This document shows, one piece after another, positions 24,476 through 33,014 of a stretch of DNA of 64,000 bases. Under the pieces are notes generated by a model. The model saw nothing but the letters and a program-made list of their open reading frames with translations, searched no databases and was not told the DNA's origin. The DNA is from Halomonas sp. GFAJ-1 (lineage in GTDB: Bacteria > Pseudomonadota > Gammaproteobacteria > Pseudomonadales > Halomonadaceae): contig CP016490.1 of the NCBI GenBank assembly GCA_002966495.1, positions 1,116,001-1,180,000 on the forward strand. The letters run 5' to 3'. Position 1 is the first letter of the stretch. Each line of letters opens with the position of its first letter. The position numbers and the translations under genes were made by a program.

Positions 24476-25444
24476 TTACTGATTTTCAACGGCGTCCTGC
24501 AGCGAGTGCCACATAGCGGTATCACGCTCTGCCGTCCAGATGCGGGGATCTGGGTATTCGCCGCCTGCTTCGTCGTAGCAGCGAGTGATGTCGAAAGGGA
24601 CACAGTGATCGAAAATGACCCAGTGGCCATACTTCGGCTTAAGTAGCGCGTAGGTCTCGGCGTAGCACTCAGAGAGTGATTTGCCCGCTGCCTTACCGGC
24701 TTTGACGCTTCCGTACATGTCATTCAAGAAGTCGCGGGTGCCTTGAATAGCTTCCTGGCACTGTTCGGCAGTTTGCAGTGCATCGCCGCGACCGGGCACC
24801 AGCTTTTGAGGCTGCATGGCCTGCAGGCGGTCAAGCGTGGCAGGCCAGTCTTCGTGGTAAGCATCGCCGGTGTAGGGGGTCGCGCCATACTCAACCAGGT
24901 CGCCGGCAAATATCACTTTTTCTTTCGGTAACCAAACGATGGTGTCGCCCTTGGTGTGTCCGCGGCCCAAGTGGATGATCTGTACCTCGCGCTCACCCAT
25001 GAAGACGGTCAGTTTTTCCTGGAAGACAGTGGTTGGCCAGGTTAAACCAGGGACAGAATCGACCCCTTTGAACAAGCGCGGGAAGCGGCCGACTTCTGAT
25101 TCATAGTCTTGCTGGCCACGCTCTACAATCAGGTCATAGGTGTTCTGGCTTGCGTATATGTTCTCAGCATCGTACGCCGAAGCACCGAGAACACGCACCG
25201 CATGGTAGTGGCTCATGACCACATGCTTAATCGGCAGGTCAGTTACCTCGCGAATACGGCGGATAACGTCCTGGGCCATGATGGGCGTGGCCTGGGTGTC
25301 GATGACCATTACGCTGTCATCGCCAATCACAATACCGGTATTGGGATCACCTTCGGCCGTGTAGGCGTAAAGCCCTTCTGCCAGCTTGGTGAAACTGATC
25401 TGTTTCTCTTCGGTATCGGCATGGGATGCGAATTTCTTGCTCAT
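24476..25444 (-). CDS. MBL-fold hydrolase-like protein with altered metal site
   Basis: A 322-residue metallo-beta-lactamase-fold protein. Fold landmarks are GIVIGDDSVMVIDT near the start, HLGRGHTKGDTIVWLP in the middle and VIFAGDLV after it. The usual HxHxDH motif reads HYHAVR (residues 79-84), so the Asp and third His of the second metal site are replaced by Val and Arg. At most one metal site of normal type remains. It is the first gene of the monooxygenase-homogentisate operon, 76 nt before the flavoprotein. It may hydrolyse a (thio)ester or lactone of the aromatic substrate; no substrate is known. Confidence 0.8.
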   Translation of the reverse strand: MSKKFASHADTEEKQISFTKLAEGLYAYTAEGDPNTGIVIGDDSVMVIDTQATPIMAQDVIRRIREVTDLPIKHVVMSHYHAVRVLGASAYDAENIYASQNTYDLIVERGQQDYESEVGRFPRLFKGVDSVPGLTWPTTVFQEKLTVFMGEREVQIIHLGRGHTKGDTIVWLPKEKVIFAGDLVEYGATPYTGDAYHEDWPATLDRLQAMQPQKLVPGRGDALQTAEQCQEAIQGTRDFLNDMYGSVKAGKAAGKSLSECYAETYALLKPKYGHWVIFDHCVPFDITRCYDEAGGEYPDPRIWTAERDTAMWHSLQDAVENQ

Positions 25445-25887
25445 GGTATCTCCGGTGCTATCAGGGTGATTCAGATCGTTGTACGACAGGAGAATAGTTT
25501 CTTATGAAACTAAATGTCCAGTATGCTGTGTGCCGGATGGGTCTTTTTTTGCAAGGTATTAACAATAAATCTGAAAAAATCAGCTGTTTAATGCAAAATA
25601 AGACTTAGGTCTAATGATTAAAATCTGTAAATTGGTTGCATAAGATACCATATGGGGGCAGTGTTCACGGCTGTGATGAGCTTCATAGAGGCTCACTAGC
25701 TTTAACGAGGAGTGATGTCAGTCACGCGTTTGATGCGCCTGCTGCTATATCGAGACATGGAGTTTATGCCGCCACGAGAAGTGCTGACGAGGCACAATAT
25801 CAGTGTGATAGGCGCGTTGCTGGTGCCCATATTCCCAGCTATCGTGCTGTTTTTTTGCCATCATCCGGCGGCACTAGGAGAAATACA
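25445..25887. other. Divergent regulatory region between the MBL and MarR genes
   Basis: A 443-bp region upstream of both divergent genes. It holds the 18-bp inverted repeat at 25495-25512 and AT-rich stretches suitable for promoters. An open frame extends the MarR gene upstream to 25636, but its codons look random and the ribosome-binding site favours the start at 25888. Confidence 0.5.
25495..25512. promoter_or_regulatory. Candidate MarR-family operator TAGTTTC-TTAT-GAAACTA
   Basis: Seven-base perfect inverted arms around four bases, about 50 bp upstream of the MBL gene start codon, in the intergenic region shared with the divergent MarR gene. Size and position fit a MarR-family operator controlling the aromatic operon. 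Confidence 0.5.
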
Positions 25888-26376
25888 ATGACGATGGATA
25901 AAGCAGACGGCGAGGCCTCTTTGGACTCTTCAGCCAGGGCAGAGCTAGACCTTAATCAGTTTCTACCCTATCAGCTGAATCGCCTCGCTGACCGCATCAG
26001 CCAGGCGTTAGAGAAGCTTTATGCTGAGTCCTATGAGCTCAACATCGCCCAGTGGCGCGTACTTGCATGGCTTAGCCACTGCGACGATTTAACCGCGAAG
26101 AAGGTATGTGCCTATACCAACATGGACAAGGCGCGCGTGTCTCGCGCTATTCAGTCGCTGGAAGAACGCGGATTAATCAGCCGGACGCCCTCGCAGCAGG
26201 ACCAGCGGTTACATGACTTACAGCTAACGGAAACTGGGCAAGCGCTACTCAATAAGTTAGTGCCCGAAGCCCAAGCGTGGGAAGCCAATCTGGTGTCAAC
26301 CCTAAGCGTTGGTGAGTATCGTGACCTGCTTAATACCATGCGCAAGCTTGAACGGCAGTTGGAGAGAATTGGCTAA
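25888..26376 (+). CDS. MarR-family transcriptional regulator
   Basis: A 162-residue winged-HTH regulator. Recognisable parts are LNRLADRISQALEKLYAESY, LNIAQWRVLAWLSHCDDLTA, and the recognition helix and wing MDKARVSRAIQSLEERGLIS with the following QQDQRLHDLQLTETG. The ATG at 25888 is set by TAGGAG 7 nt upstream. It is divergent from the MBL-monooxygenase-hmgA operon and precedes the TRAP genes, so it is the best candidate regulator of both. MarR proteins of this type commonly release DNA on binding a phenolic or aryl-acid ligand. Confidence 0.9.
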   Translation: MTMDKADGEASLDSSARAELDLNQFLPYQLNRLADRISQALEKLYAESYELNIAQWRVLAWLSHCDDLTAKKVCAYTNMDKARVSRAIQSLEERGLISRTPSQQDQRLHDLQLTETGQALLNKLVPEAQAWEANLVSTLSVGEYRDLLNTMRKLERQLERIG

Positions 26377-26735
26377 AGGCCAGAGAGAGGCAAAACGAGA
26401 CACGTTGGCGAATGCTAAGCGGCATGCTCTCAATGGGGCGTCGTTAGTGGCTCAGTAGGTAATATTTGTGTAACAAAAAGCTGAGAGAAAAATAATCCCC
26501 TATAGTCATTGGTAGCGACTCAAGGGAGTGGTTGCTTTTCATATAAATCATTGTAATTTAATAAAAAAATACTTATTAATACTTAAGTATTAGCATCTAT
26601 TAGTCGATGGGTCGTTGCACGACCCACGTATCTGCAGGCATCGTGATAAATAACGTGATTCATATATTTTTATTAATATGATAATAAAGTATCACGTTGA
26701 GCGCTTCCGCTTCGTGACGACTAGAGGAAAGAAAA
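26377..26735. promoter_or_regulatory. AT-rich upstream region of the TRAP operon with two palindromes
   Basis: A 359-bp region upstream of the TRAP operon. It contains the perfect 16-bp palindrome TAATACTTAAGTATTA (26577-26592) and the inverted repeat TGGGTCGT-TGC-ACGACCCA (26608-26626), lying 110 to 160 bp before the TRAP start codon. Either could be an operator. No gene was seen in it. Confidence 0.5.
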
Positions 26736-27797
26736 GTGAATAAAACAACAAACTTAATGGTCGGCGCCATTGCCGCCGCAACGCTGAGCACCTCCGCCTT
26801 TGCACAAACAACCATCACCGTGAGTACCTGGGCTGGCCCGAATCACGGCATCAACACCATGGTATGGCCAACGTGGAAAGCGTGGATTGAAGAAGCAACG
26901 GAAGGTCGCGTAACCGTAGACGTGATACATGATATGGGGCCCCCGGCTTCTCAGATGGAAATGGTGGCCGATGGTATCGCCGATGCGACCTGGGTTTTCC
27001 ACGGCTATAACACTGGTCGCTTTCAGCTAACCAAGCTTCCGGAATTTCCCACTTTCCAGGACTTCTCATCGGAACATGCCTCCAGTGCCTACTGGCGTAC
27101 CCACCAGGAGTATCTGGCAGCGGCAGGTGAACACCGTGGCGTTGATGTTGTGGCCGCCGGTGTCCACGGGCCCGGCTGGATCTTTAGCAGTGAGCAGTAC
27201 GAAACCTTAGAAGACCTTAAAGGCAAGCGCATTCGCGTAGGCGGTGGCGTAATGGGAGACCTCTCTAACGCCCTGGGACTGACCGGTGTTGCCTTGCCGC
27301 CTACCGGGGTTTACGAAGCTGGCTCTCAGGGTGTTATTGACGGTGCGATGCTGGTTCCTGAAGGGCTGCGCAGTTTCCGTGTTGCGGAGATCTTCCCCTA
27401 CACCCTCAAAGTTGATGGTGGTTTCTATCGCGGCAGTTTCACCATTGTTGTCAATCCGATGATCTGGGATGAAATGTCGCCTGAAGATCGTGAAGCCGTT
27501 GAATCTGTTTCTGGTGAGCGCTTATCTCGCCTGTTCGGCTACATGATGGACGTATCCGATGTGCGGGGCGTCGACTTTGCAGAAGAGCTTGGCCACACCT
27601 TTACCGAACTCGGTAGCGATGACCTCAACACACTGCAAAGTATGAGTGACAGCATGATTGCTGAGTGGGCTGAGTCTGTCTCAGAAAACCGTAACGTCGA
27701 TGCGATGGCCGCTATCGAATTCTATCGCGAGCAGCTTATTGCTGCAGCGGAAGAAGAGAGCGTAAGTGGCCTAGTACCTGATGACTTAGCACCTTAA
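26736..27797 (+). CDS. TRAP transporter substrate-binding protein (DctP family)
   Basis: A 353-residue periplasmic receptor of a tripartite ATP-independent transporter. The signal peptide ends at SAFA, before QTTITVSTWAGPNHG. GKRIRVGGGV carries the conserved carboxylate-binding Arg, and GVIDGAM follows. It has a GTG start preceded by AGAGGAAAG. It is the first gene of an SBP-DctQ-DctM operon and the close paralogue of the orphan receptor at 12373-13428. The ligand is unknown; it lies between the homogentisate and phenylacetate clusters, so an arylacetate is plausible. Confidence 0.93.
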   Translation: MNKTTNLMVGAIAAATLSTSAFAQTTITVSTWAGPNHGINTMVWPTWKAWIEEATEGRVTVDVIHDMGPPASQMEMVADGIADATWVFHGYNTGRFQLTKLPEFPTFQDFSSEHASSAYWRTHQEYLAAAGEHRGVDVVAAGVHGPGWIFSSEQYETLEDLKGKRIRVGGGVMGDLSNALGLTGVALPPTGVYEAGSQGVIDGAMLVPEGLRSFRVAEIFPYTLKVDGGFYRGSFTIVVNPMIWDEMSPEDREAVESVSGERLSRLFGYMMDVSDVRGVDFAEELGHTFTELGSDDLNTLQSMSDSMIAEWAESVSENRNVDAMAAIEFYREQLIAAAEEESVSGLVPDDLAP

Positions 27798-27854
27798 GAC
27801 TTAGCCCCTGATAACTCAAAGTAAGTACTTACTGGCGCTAGACGGAGAGCGACC

Positions 27855-28397
27855 ATGCAAACCCAAATGGCACGTGCTACGCGCGTTAGCCGGGTTCTGC
27901 AGATGATGCTAGAGGGGGTGGCCGGCGCTACCCTCTTTGGCATGATGCTGTTGACCACTGCTGACGTAGGCGGCCGCTACTTTTTTAACTCCCCCATCCT
28001 TGGCACCGTTGAATTAACCCAACTGATGTTGGCAGCGCTGGTATTTCTGTCGCTGCCGGTCGTTTGTTGGCGTCAAGAGCATGTCGCTGTTGATCTGCTT
28101 GATGCGGTTTTCCCAGCCAAGCTTGTCTGGATACGTGAAGTGATTGTTAACCTAATCGTGACGGCCGCCCTGTGGGTGATGGCGCAGCGCGTGTGGGCAC
28201 TGGCAGAGCGCGCTTTCTCATGGGGAGACGTGACCGAGTTTTTGCGCATTCCACGCGGCTATCTGATCGGGTTGATCGCTATCATGCTCGCGCTTTCAGC
28301 GCTACTCACTCTCATGCGAGCCGGTTTCTATTTGCTCGAAGGGCTCAAGGTAATCGAAAAAGGTGGCCCATTGAGCAAAGGAGAGTCTCATGACTGA
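27855..28397 (+). CDS. TRAP transporter small permease (DctQ family)
   Basis: A 180-residue protein with four membrane segments. The DctQ pattern is visible as TTADVGGRYFFNSPILGTVELTQLML and VCWRQEHVAVDLLDAVFP. It lies 57 nt after the receptor gene and overlaps the large-permease gene by 8 nt. Confidence 0.93.
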   Translation: MQTQMARATRVSRVLQMMLEGVAGATLFGMMLLTTADVGGRYFFNSPILGTVELTQLMLAALVFLSLPVVCWRQEHVAVDLLDAVFPAKLVWIREVIVNLIVTAALWVMAQRVWALAERAFSWGDVTEFLRIPRGYLIGLIAIMLALSALLTLMRAGFYLLEGLKVIEKGGPLSKGESHD

Positions 28398-29685
28398 AGC
28401 GCTGTACGGTTTCGCAGTACTGTTGGTATTAGTCTTTCTACGCGTGCCCCTGGCGTTTGCGATGGGTATCGTCGGTTTTGCCGGGTTCTATTTTCTCACC
28501 GGTAACTGGAATGCGGCTGAGGCAATGGCGGCGCGCCGTGTGGTCGATACGGCTATGGACTATGGTCTGTCGGTCATACCCTTGTTCATTCTAATGGGCA
28601 ACTTTGTTTCCCATGCGGGATTATCCGATGCCTTGTTTCGAGCATCTAATGGCTTTCTAGGTCACCGCAAGGGTGGTCAGGCGATGGCGACGATTGTTGC
28701 CTGTGGCGGTTTTAGTGCGATATGTGGATCGAGCTTGGCGACGTGCGCGACCATGGGCCGAGTTGCCATGCCGCAAATGCGCAAATATGGCTATAAGGAT
28801 TCGCTTGCCGCTGCCTCCATTGCTGCGGGTGGCACCTTGGGTATCTTGATACCACCGAGCGTTATGTTGGTGATTTATGGAATTCTGACCGAAACCAGTA
28901 TTCGTGAGCTGTTCGCGGCTGGCTTTATTCCCGGCATTCTTGGCATTTTTCTTTATATAGGTGCCATCAAGTGGGTTCTCTGGCGTGACCCCAGTGCAGG
29001 TCCTGCAGCAGAGAGAGTGCCATGGGCAGAGCGGATTCAAGCACTAAAAAGCGTAGGCAGTACGCTAGCGCTGTTTGTGCTGGTGATTGGCGGTATTTAC
29101 CTAGGCGTGTTTACGCCCACAGAAGCAGCCGGTATTGGTGCGATGGGTGCATTTTTGATTGCACTGACGCGGCGTGCGCTGACACCACAAGTGTTGATGA
29201 ATGTGTTGATGGACACCGTGCGTACTACGGCGATGCTATTTGCCGTGGTTTTAACGGCGCTGATCTTCGCTAACTTTATCAACCGTGCGGGGCTGCCTGG
29301 AGACTTGCTGGCGCTGGTTAATGGCCTCAATGTGGCACCTTTTGTGGTCATTCTGGTGATTATCGCTATCTACGTGATACTGGGCTGTGTGTTTGAAAGC
29401 ATGTCGATGATGCTGCTAACCGTGCCGGTATTTTTCCCCGTCGTTGCGGGGCTAGGTTACGACTTGGTGTGGTTTGGCATACTTGTCGTTATTGTCATCG
29501 AGATCAGTTTGATAACGCCCCCTGTTGGTATGAACGTGTTCGTATTGCGGGCTGTATTGCCGGATGTATCAACGGGCACTATCTTCCGTGGCGTCACCCC
29601 TTTCTGGGTCGCAGGTACCATCCGCGCACTACTCGTGCTTATCTTCCCAGCGATTGTGCTGTTCCTGCCGCAGCTGCTGTATTAA
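28390..29685 (+). CDS. TRAP transporter large permease (DctM family)
   Basis: A 431-residue membrane protein with about twelve segments, the sodium-coupled transport subunit. Typical DctM stretches are SVIPLFILMGNFVSHAGLSD, GFSAICGSSLATCATMGRVA, AAGGTLGILIPPSVMLVIYG and TPPVGMNVFVLRAV. It overlaps dctQ by 8 nt, so translation is coupled. It ends the operon before a strong terminator. Confidence 0.95.
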   Translation: MTEALYGFAVLLVLVFLRVPLAFAMGIVGFAGFYFLTGNWNAAEAMAARRVVDTAMDYGLSVIPLFILMGNFVSHAGLSDALFRASNGFLGHRKGGQAMATIVACGGFSAICGSSLATCATMGRVAMPQMRKYGYKDSLAAASIAAGGTLGILIPPSVMLVIYGILTETSIRELFAAGFIPGILGIFLYIGAIKWVLWRDPSAGPAAERVPWAERIQALKSVGSTLALFVLVIGGIYLGVFTPTEAAGIGAMGAFLIALTRRALTPQVLMNVLMDTVRTTAMLFAVVLTALIFANFINRAGLPGDLLALVNGLNVAPFVVILVIIAIYVILGCVFESMSMMLLTVPVFFPVVAGLGYDLVWFGILVVIVIEISLITPPVGMNVFVLRAVLPDVSTGTIFRGVTPFWVAGTIRALLVLIFPAIVLFLPQLLY

Positions 29686-29730
29686 CGCTGTGCGATTAAT
29701 GCGGTTCTATTAACGTCCGTGCTAAAGAAA

Positions 29731-29765
29731 CGGATGACAGGGTAAGTGCCCTGTCATCCGTTTTT
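29731..29765 (+). terminator. Rho-independent terminator of the TRAP operon
   Basis: Twelve-base perfect arms CGGATGACAGGG (29731-29742) and CCCTGTCATCCG (29749-29760), loop TAAGTG, followed by five T. It lies between convergent dctM and paaZ. Confidence 0.95.
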
Positions 29766-29800
29766 GTCTTGCTTTTTGTCTAGCTGTATCGGCTGAGACG

Positions 29801-31843
29801 TTACTGGCGTTTCGCGACCAGCGTTAGAATGTCGTAGCTGGCGACCAGCTCATCATGTTGATTGGTCACGGCCACGTCCCACATCACCACGCCTTGTGGG
29901 TGCCCGTCGGGAGAGGCCCGGCCCTGATCAATTTTGCGTTTACAGGTTAGGCGGGCGCGGATGGTATCGCCGACCAGCACAGGTGTAATAAAGCGCAGAG
30001 TATCCAGGCCGTAGTTAGCCAGTACGGGGCCTTCGCCTGGGTAGACGAACAGACCCGCAGCCGCCGACAGTACAAAGTAACCATGGGCAATACGTTGGCC
30101 GAACTGGGTCTCTTTCGCGGCAATGTCGTCGAAGTGCATGTAGAAATGGTCGCCGGAAAGGCAGCCAAAATTGACGATGTCAGCTTCGGTAACGGTGCGG
30201 CGGTGGGTGAGCAGTGACTCACCCACCTGCAGGTCGTCGAAATGGCGGCGGAACGGGTGGATATCGTTCTCGATCACCTTGGCGCCACGCACATACTCCC
30301 CTGTGACTGCCGCCAGCATGGTCGGAGAGCCTTGGATAGCGGTGCGCTGCAGGTAGTGGTGAACTGCACGAATACCGCCGAGTTCCTCGCCACCGCCTGC
30401 GCGGCCAGGCCCACCATGCTTGAGCATCGGTAGCGGAGAGCCGTGACCCGTAGACTCCTTTGATGCCTGAGCATCTAGAATGTGCAGGCGGCCGTGCTGG
30501 GCGGCCAGCACGGGGATCATTTCGGCAGCAATGGCGGGGTCTTTTGTGGTCAGCGTAGTTACCAGGCTGCCTTTGCCCTTGGCGGCGATGGCCAGCGCTT
30601 CGTCGATACCGCTGTAAGGCATTAGCGTCGCAACAGGGCCAAAGGCTTCAATGTCGTGAGCGCCGCCATCGTTCAGTGGGTTGCGGTTGATCAGGAGCTG
30701 GGGGGTGATGAAAGCACCGTTTTCCACGCCCTGGCCGACAGGCTTGAAGCTGCCATCTCTGCCAAAAACGCACTCGCTGGTTTCCAGCAGCTGCTCGATA
30801 GCTTCGTTTACGTCGCGTAGCTGGTCGCCGGACGAGAGCGCGCCCATGCGCACACCTTCTTCATTGGGGTCGCCGACCACGATTCTGGAAAGTCGCTCTT
30901 TAATCATGTCCGCCAATGTATCCAGATGCTCGGCGGGCACTAACACTCGACGAATCGCGGTACATTTCTGGCCTGCCTTGGCGGTCATTTCCTTGACCAC
31001 TTCTTTGGCAAAGATCTCGAACTCTTCATCTTCCGGGCTTACATCAGGGGCCATGATGGCGCTATTGAGTGAATCCGCTTCAGCGTTGAAGGGAATGCTC
31101 TTTGCCATAATGTTAGGGTGGCCTTTCAGCATTAGGGCGGTATTCGCTGAGCCGGTAAAGGTCACAAAGTCTTGTTCTTCTAGGTGATCTAGTAGGTCGC
31201 CCGCCCCGCCAATCACCAGTTGCAGCGCACCTTCCGGCAGTAGGCCAGAGTCGATGATGACGCGCACCGCAGCTTCGGTCAGGTAGCTGGTCGCAGTGGC
31301 CGGTTTGAAGATACACGGCATGCCTGCCAGAAAGGCGGGCGCGAACTTCTCTAACATGCCCCAGATGGGGAAGTTGAAGGCATTAATATGCACCGAGACA
31401 CCGCGGCGGGGCACCAGAATGTGGGTGCCGTTGAAGTGGTTCTCTTTACCTAGCTGGGTCACTGGGCCTTCGTGGGCCACATTGCCGGAGGGCAGTTCCT
31501 TACGCCCCGTGGAGGCGTAGGTAAACAGGGTGCCGAAACCACCGTCAATGTCGATCCAAGAGTCAGCCTTGGTGCAGCCGGTGTGGTGGGAGATGGCATA
31601 GAGCTCACGCTTACGCTCTTGGATATAGGCGGCCAGCGCCTTAAGAATGGCAGCCCGCTGCTGGAAATCCAGCGCCAACATATTTTTTACGCCGGTGTGG
31701 CGGGCATACGCCACCGCCTCGCGGAAATCGATTGCTTCTTGGTGAGTGTGCGCAACGGTCTCGCCGTTGATGGCGCTGATTAGTGCTTTGGACTCGGTTT
31801 TGCCAAACCACTGACCGGCAATGTAACTCTGTAAAACTGGCAT
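29801..31843 (-). CDS. paaZ: Bifunctional oxepin-CoA hydrolase / 3-oxo-5,6-dehydrosuberyl-CoA semialdehyde dehydrogenase
   Basis: A 680-residue two-domain enzyme that opens the oxepin-CoA ring and oxidises the resulting aldehyde. Residues 1 to about 520 form the aldehyde dehydrogenase, with the catalytic Cys in AGQKCTAIRRVLVP. Residues from about 535 form the MaoC-like hydratase with GCLSGDHFYMHFDD, the Asp/His catalytic pair. The length is standard for PaaZ. It is the last gene of paaABCDE-paaZ, 69 nt after paaE with a stem-loop in the gap. Confidence 0.96.
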   Translation of the reverse strand: MPVLQSYIAGQWFGKTESKALISAINGETVAHTHQEAIDFREAVAYARHTGVKNMLALDFQQRAAILKALAAYIQERKRELYAISHHTGCTKADSWIDIDGGFGTLFTYASTGRKELPSGNVAHEGPVTQLGKENHFNGTHILVPRRGVSVHINAFNFPIWGMLEKFAPAFLAGMPCIFKPATATSYLTEAAVRVIIDSGLLPEGALQLVIGGAGDLLDHLEEQDFVTFTGSANTALMLKGHPNIMAKSIPFNAEADSLNSAIMAPDVSPEDEEFEIFAKEVVKEMTAKAGQKCTAIRRVLVPAEHLDTLADMIKERLSRIVVGDPNEEGVRMGALSSGDQLRDVNEAIEQLLETSECVFGRDGSFKPVGQGVENGAFITPQLLINRNPLNDGGAHDIEAFGPVATLMPYSGIDEALAIAAKGKGSLVTTLTTKDPAIAAEMIPVLAAQHGRLHILDAQASKESTGHGSPLPMLKHGGPGRAGGGEELGGIRAVHHYLQRTAIQGSPTMLAAVTGEYVRGAKVIENDIHPFRRHFDDLQVGESLLTHRRTVTEADIVNFGCLSGDHFYMHFDDIAAKETQFGQRIAHGYFVLSAAAGLFVYPGEGPVLANYGLDTLRFITPVLVGDTIRARLTCKRKIDQGRASPDGHPQGVVMWDVAVTNQHDELVASYDILTLVAKRQ

Positions 31844-31870
31844 TGCGTGTTCTCCCGTACAACATAGACA

Positions 31871-31892
31871 AAGCCGGCGCGGTCGCCGGCTT
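31871..31892 (-). terminator. Stem-loop in the paaE-paaZ gap (possible attenuator)
   Basis: Nine-base perfect arms AAGCCGGCG (31871-31879) and CGCCGGCTT (31884-31892) with a 4-nt loop. On the transcribed minus strand it is followed by a short TTTGT tract. It could lower paaZ expression relative to paaABCDE or stabilise the upstream mRNA. Confidence 0.5.
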
Positions 31893-31912
31893 GGAAGTAG
31901 GTGGACTAGGGC

Positions 31913-32995
31913 TTACACCTCGTCAAAATCGAGGACCACCTTGTCGCTGATCGGATAGCACTGGCAGGACAGTACGTAGCCAGCATCTATTTCGTAATCT
32001 TCCAGAGCGTAATTAGCGTCCATTTCCACCTCCCCTTCGATGACTTTGGACTTGCAGGTGGAGCACACGCCAGCCTTGCACGAGAACGGTAGGTCGGCGC
32101 CGTGCTCGTTACCTGCATCGAGAATATTCTGGGTATTGCGGGGCAGCTTATATTCGATGGTGCGGCCGTCGATGATCACTTTGATGTGCGAAGTTTCTGC
32201 TTCAAGCTGAGCGGCGCTGGTTGCCTGGCGGCGCTTGGCGCCTGCGGTCGGTAGCCCCGTCGTGAAAAGCTCAAAGTGCACCTTGTCCTTCGGTAGTCCG
32301 TGGTCGGTCAAGACATCACGCACAATCTCGGTCATCTCTTGCGGACCACAGATAAATGCAGCGTCGAGATTGGGTACGTCTACCCAGCGATCAAACAGGG
32401 CATTGCACTTATCGACATCGATACGGCCGTTATACAGCTCGATTTCATGTTGTTCGCGGCTGAACACGTAAATGATGTTGAGGCGTTCTAGGTAACGATC
32501 CTTGAGATCCTGTAGTCGCTCGCGAAACAGCGTGCCCGTGGTAGAACGGTTGCCATAGATGACGGTAAAACGACTTTTTGGCTCGCTTTCCAGGGTGGTG
32601 GAAACAATCGACATGATGGGGGTGACGCCGCTGCCAGCGGTCACCGCCAGATAATGGCCTTCACGGCTGGGATCAAGCGGCACGAAGAACTTGCCTTGGG
32701 GCGGCATCACGTCAAGGCGATCACCAGGCTTTAATTGTTGGTTGGCAAAGCTGGAAAAGCTGCCGCCTGGCACTAGCTTGACGGCGACTCTCATCTCATG
32801 TTCGTGGACGCCGGTGCAGATTGAATAAGAGCGTCGGACATCTTCGCCGTTGATGTCGTGGCGCAGTGTCAGGTACTGCCCCTGGGTGAAACGAAAGGCG
32901 TCCAGCAGGTCGTCGGGAATGTCGAAAGCAATGGAAACAGCATCATGGGTTTCCTTGCGTACATCCTTGACGGTCAGGGCGTGAAATCGGCTCAT
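31913..32995 (-). CDS. paaE: 1,2-phenylacetyl-CoA epoxidase, reductase subunit PaaE
   Basis: A 360-residue NAD(P)H oxidoreductase supplying electrons to the di-iron epoxidase. It has an FAD domain (RRSYSICTGV, about residues 55-64), a nucleotide-binding domain (LAVTAGSGVTPIMSI) and a C-terminal plant-type [2Fe-2S] domain with ligands in FSCKAGVCSTCKSKV and a last Cys in LSCQCYPIS. The start MSRFHALTV at 32995 matches the family; a 43-residue upstream extension is not expected. It lies 19 nt after paaD. Confidence 0.95.
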   Translation of the reverse strand: MSRFHALTVKDVRKETHDAVSIAFDIPDDLLDAFRFTQGQYLTLRHDINGEDVRRSYSICTGVHEHEMRVAVKLVPGGSFSSFANQQLKPGDRLDVMPPQGKFFVPLDPSREGHYLAVTAGSGVTPIMSIVSTTLESEPKSRFTVIYGNRSTTGTLFRERLQDLKDRYLERLNIIYVFSREQHEIELYNGRIDVDKCNALFDRWVDVPNLDAAFICGPQEMTEIVRDVLTDHGLPKDKVHFELFTTGLPTAGAKRRQATSAAQLEAETSHIKVIIDGRTIEYKLPRNTQNILDAGNEHGADLPFSCKAGVCSTCKSKVIEGEVEMDANYALEDYEIDAGYVLSCQCYPISDKVVLDFDEV

Positions 32996-33014
32996 GGGAA
33001 ATGGTCTCGTCGTT

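Noticed and set aside
25636..25887. 84-residue N-terminal extension of the MarR protein
   Set aside because: The extension has no family match, and TAGGAG precedes the ATG at 25888; the extra length overlaps the regulatory region.
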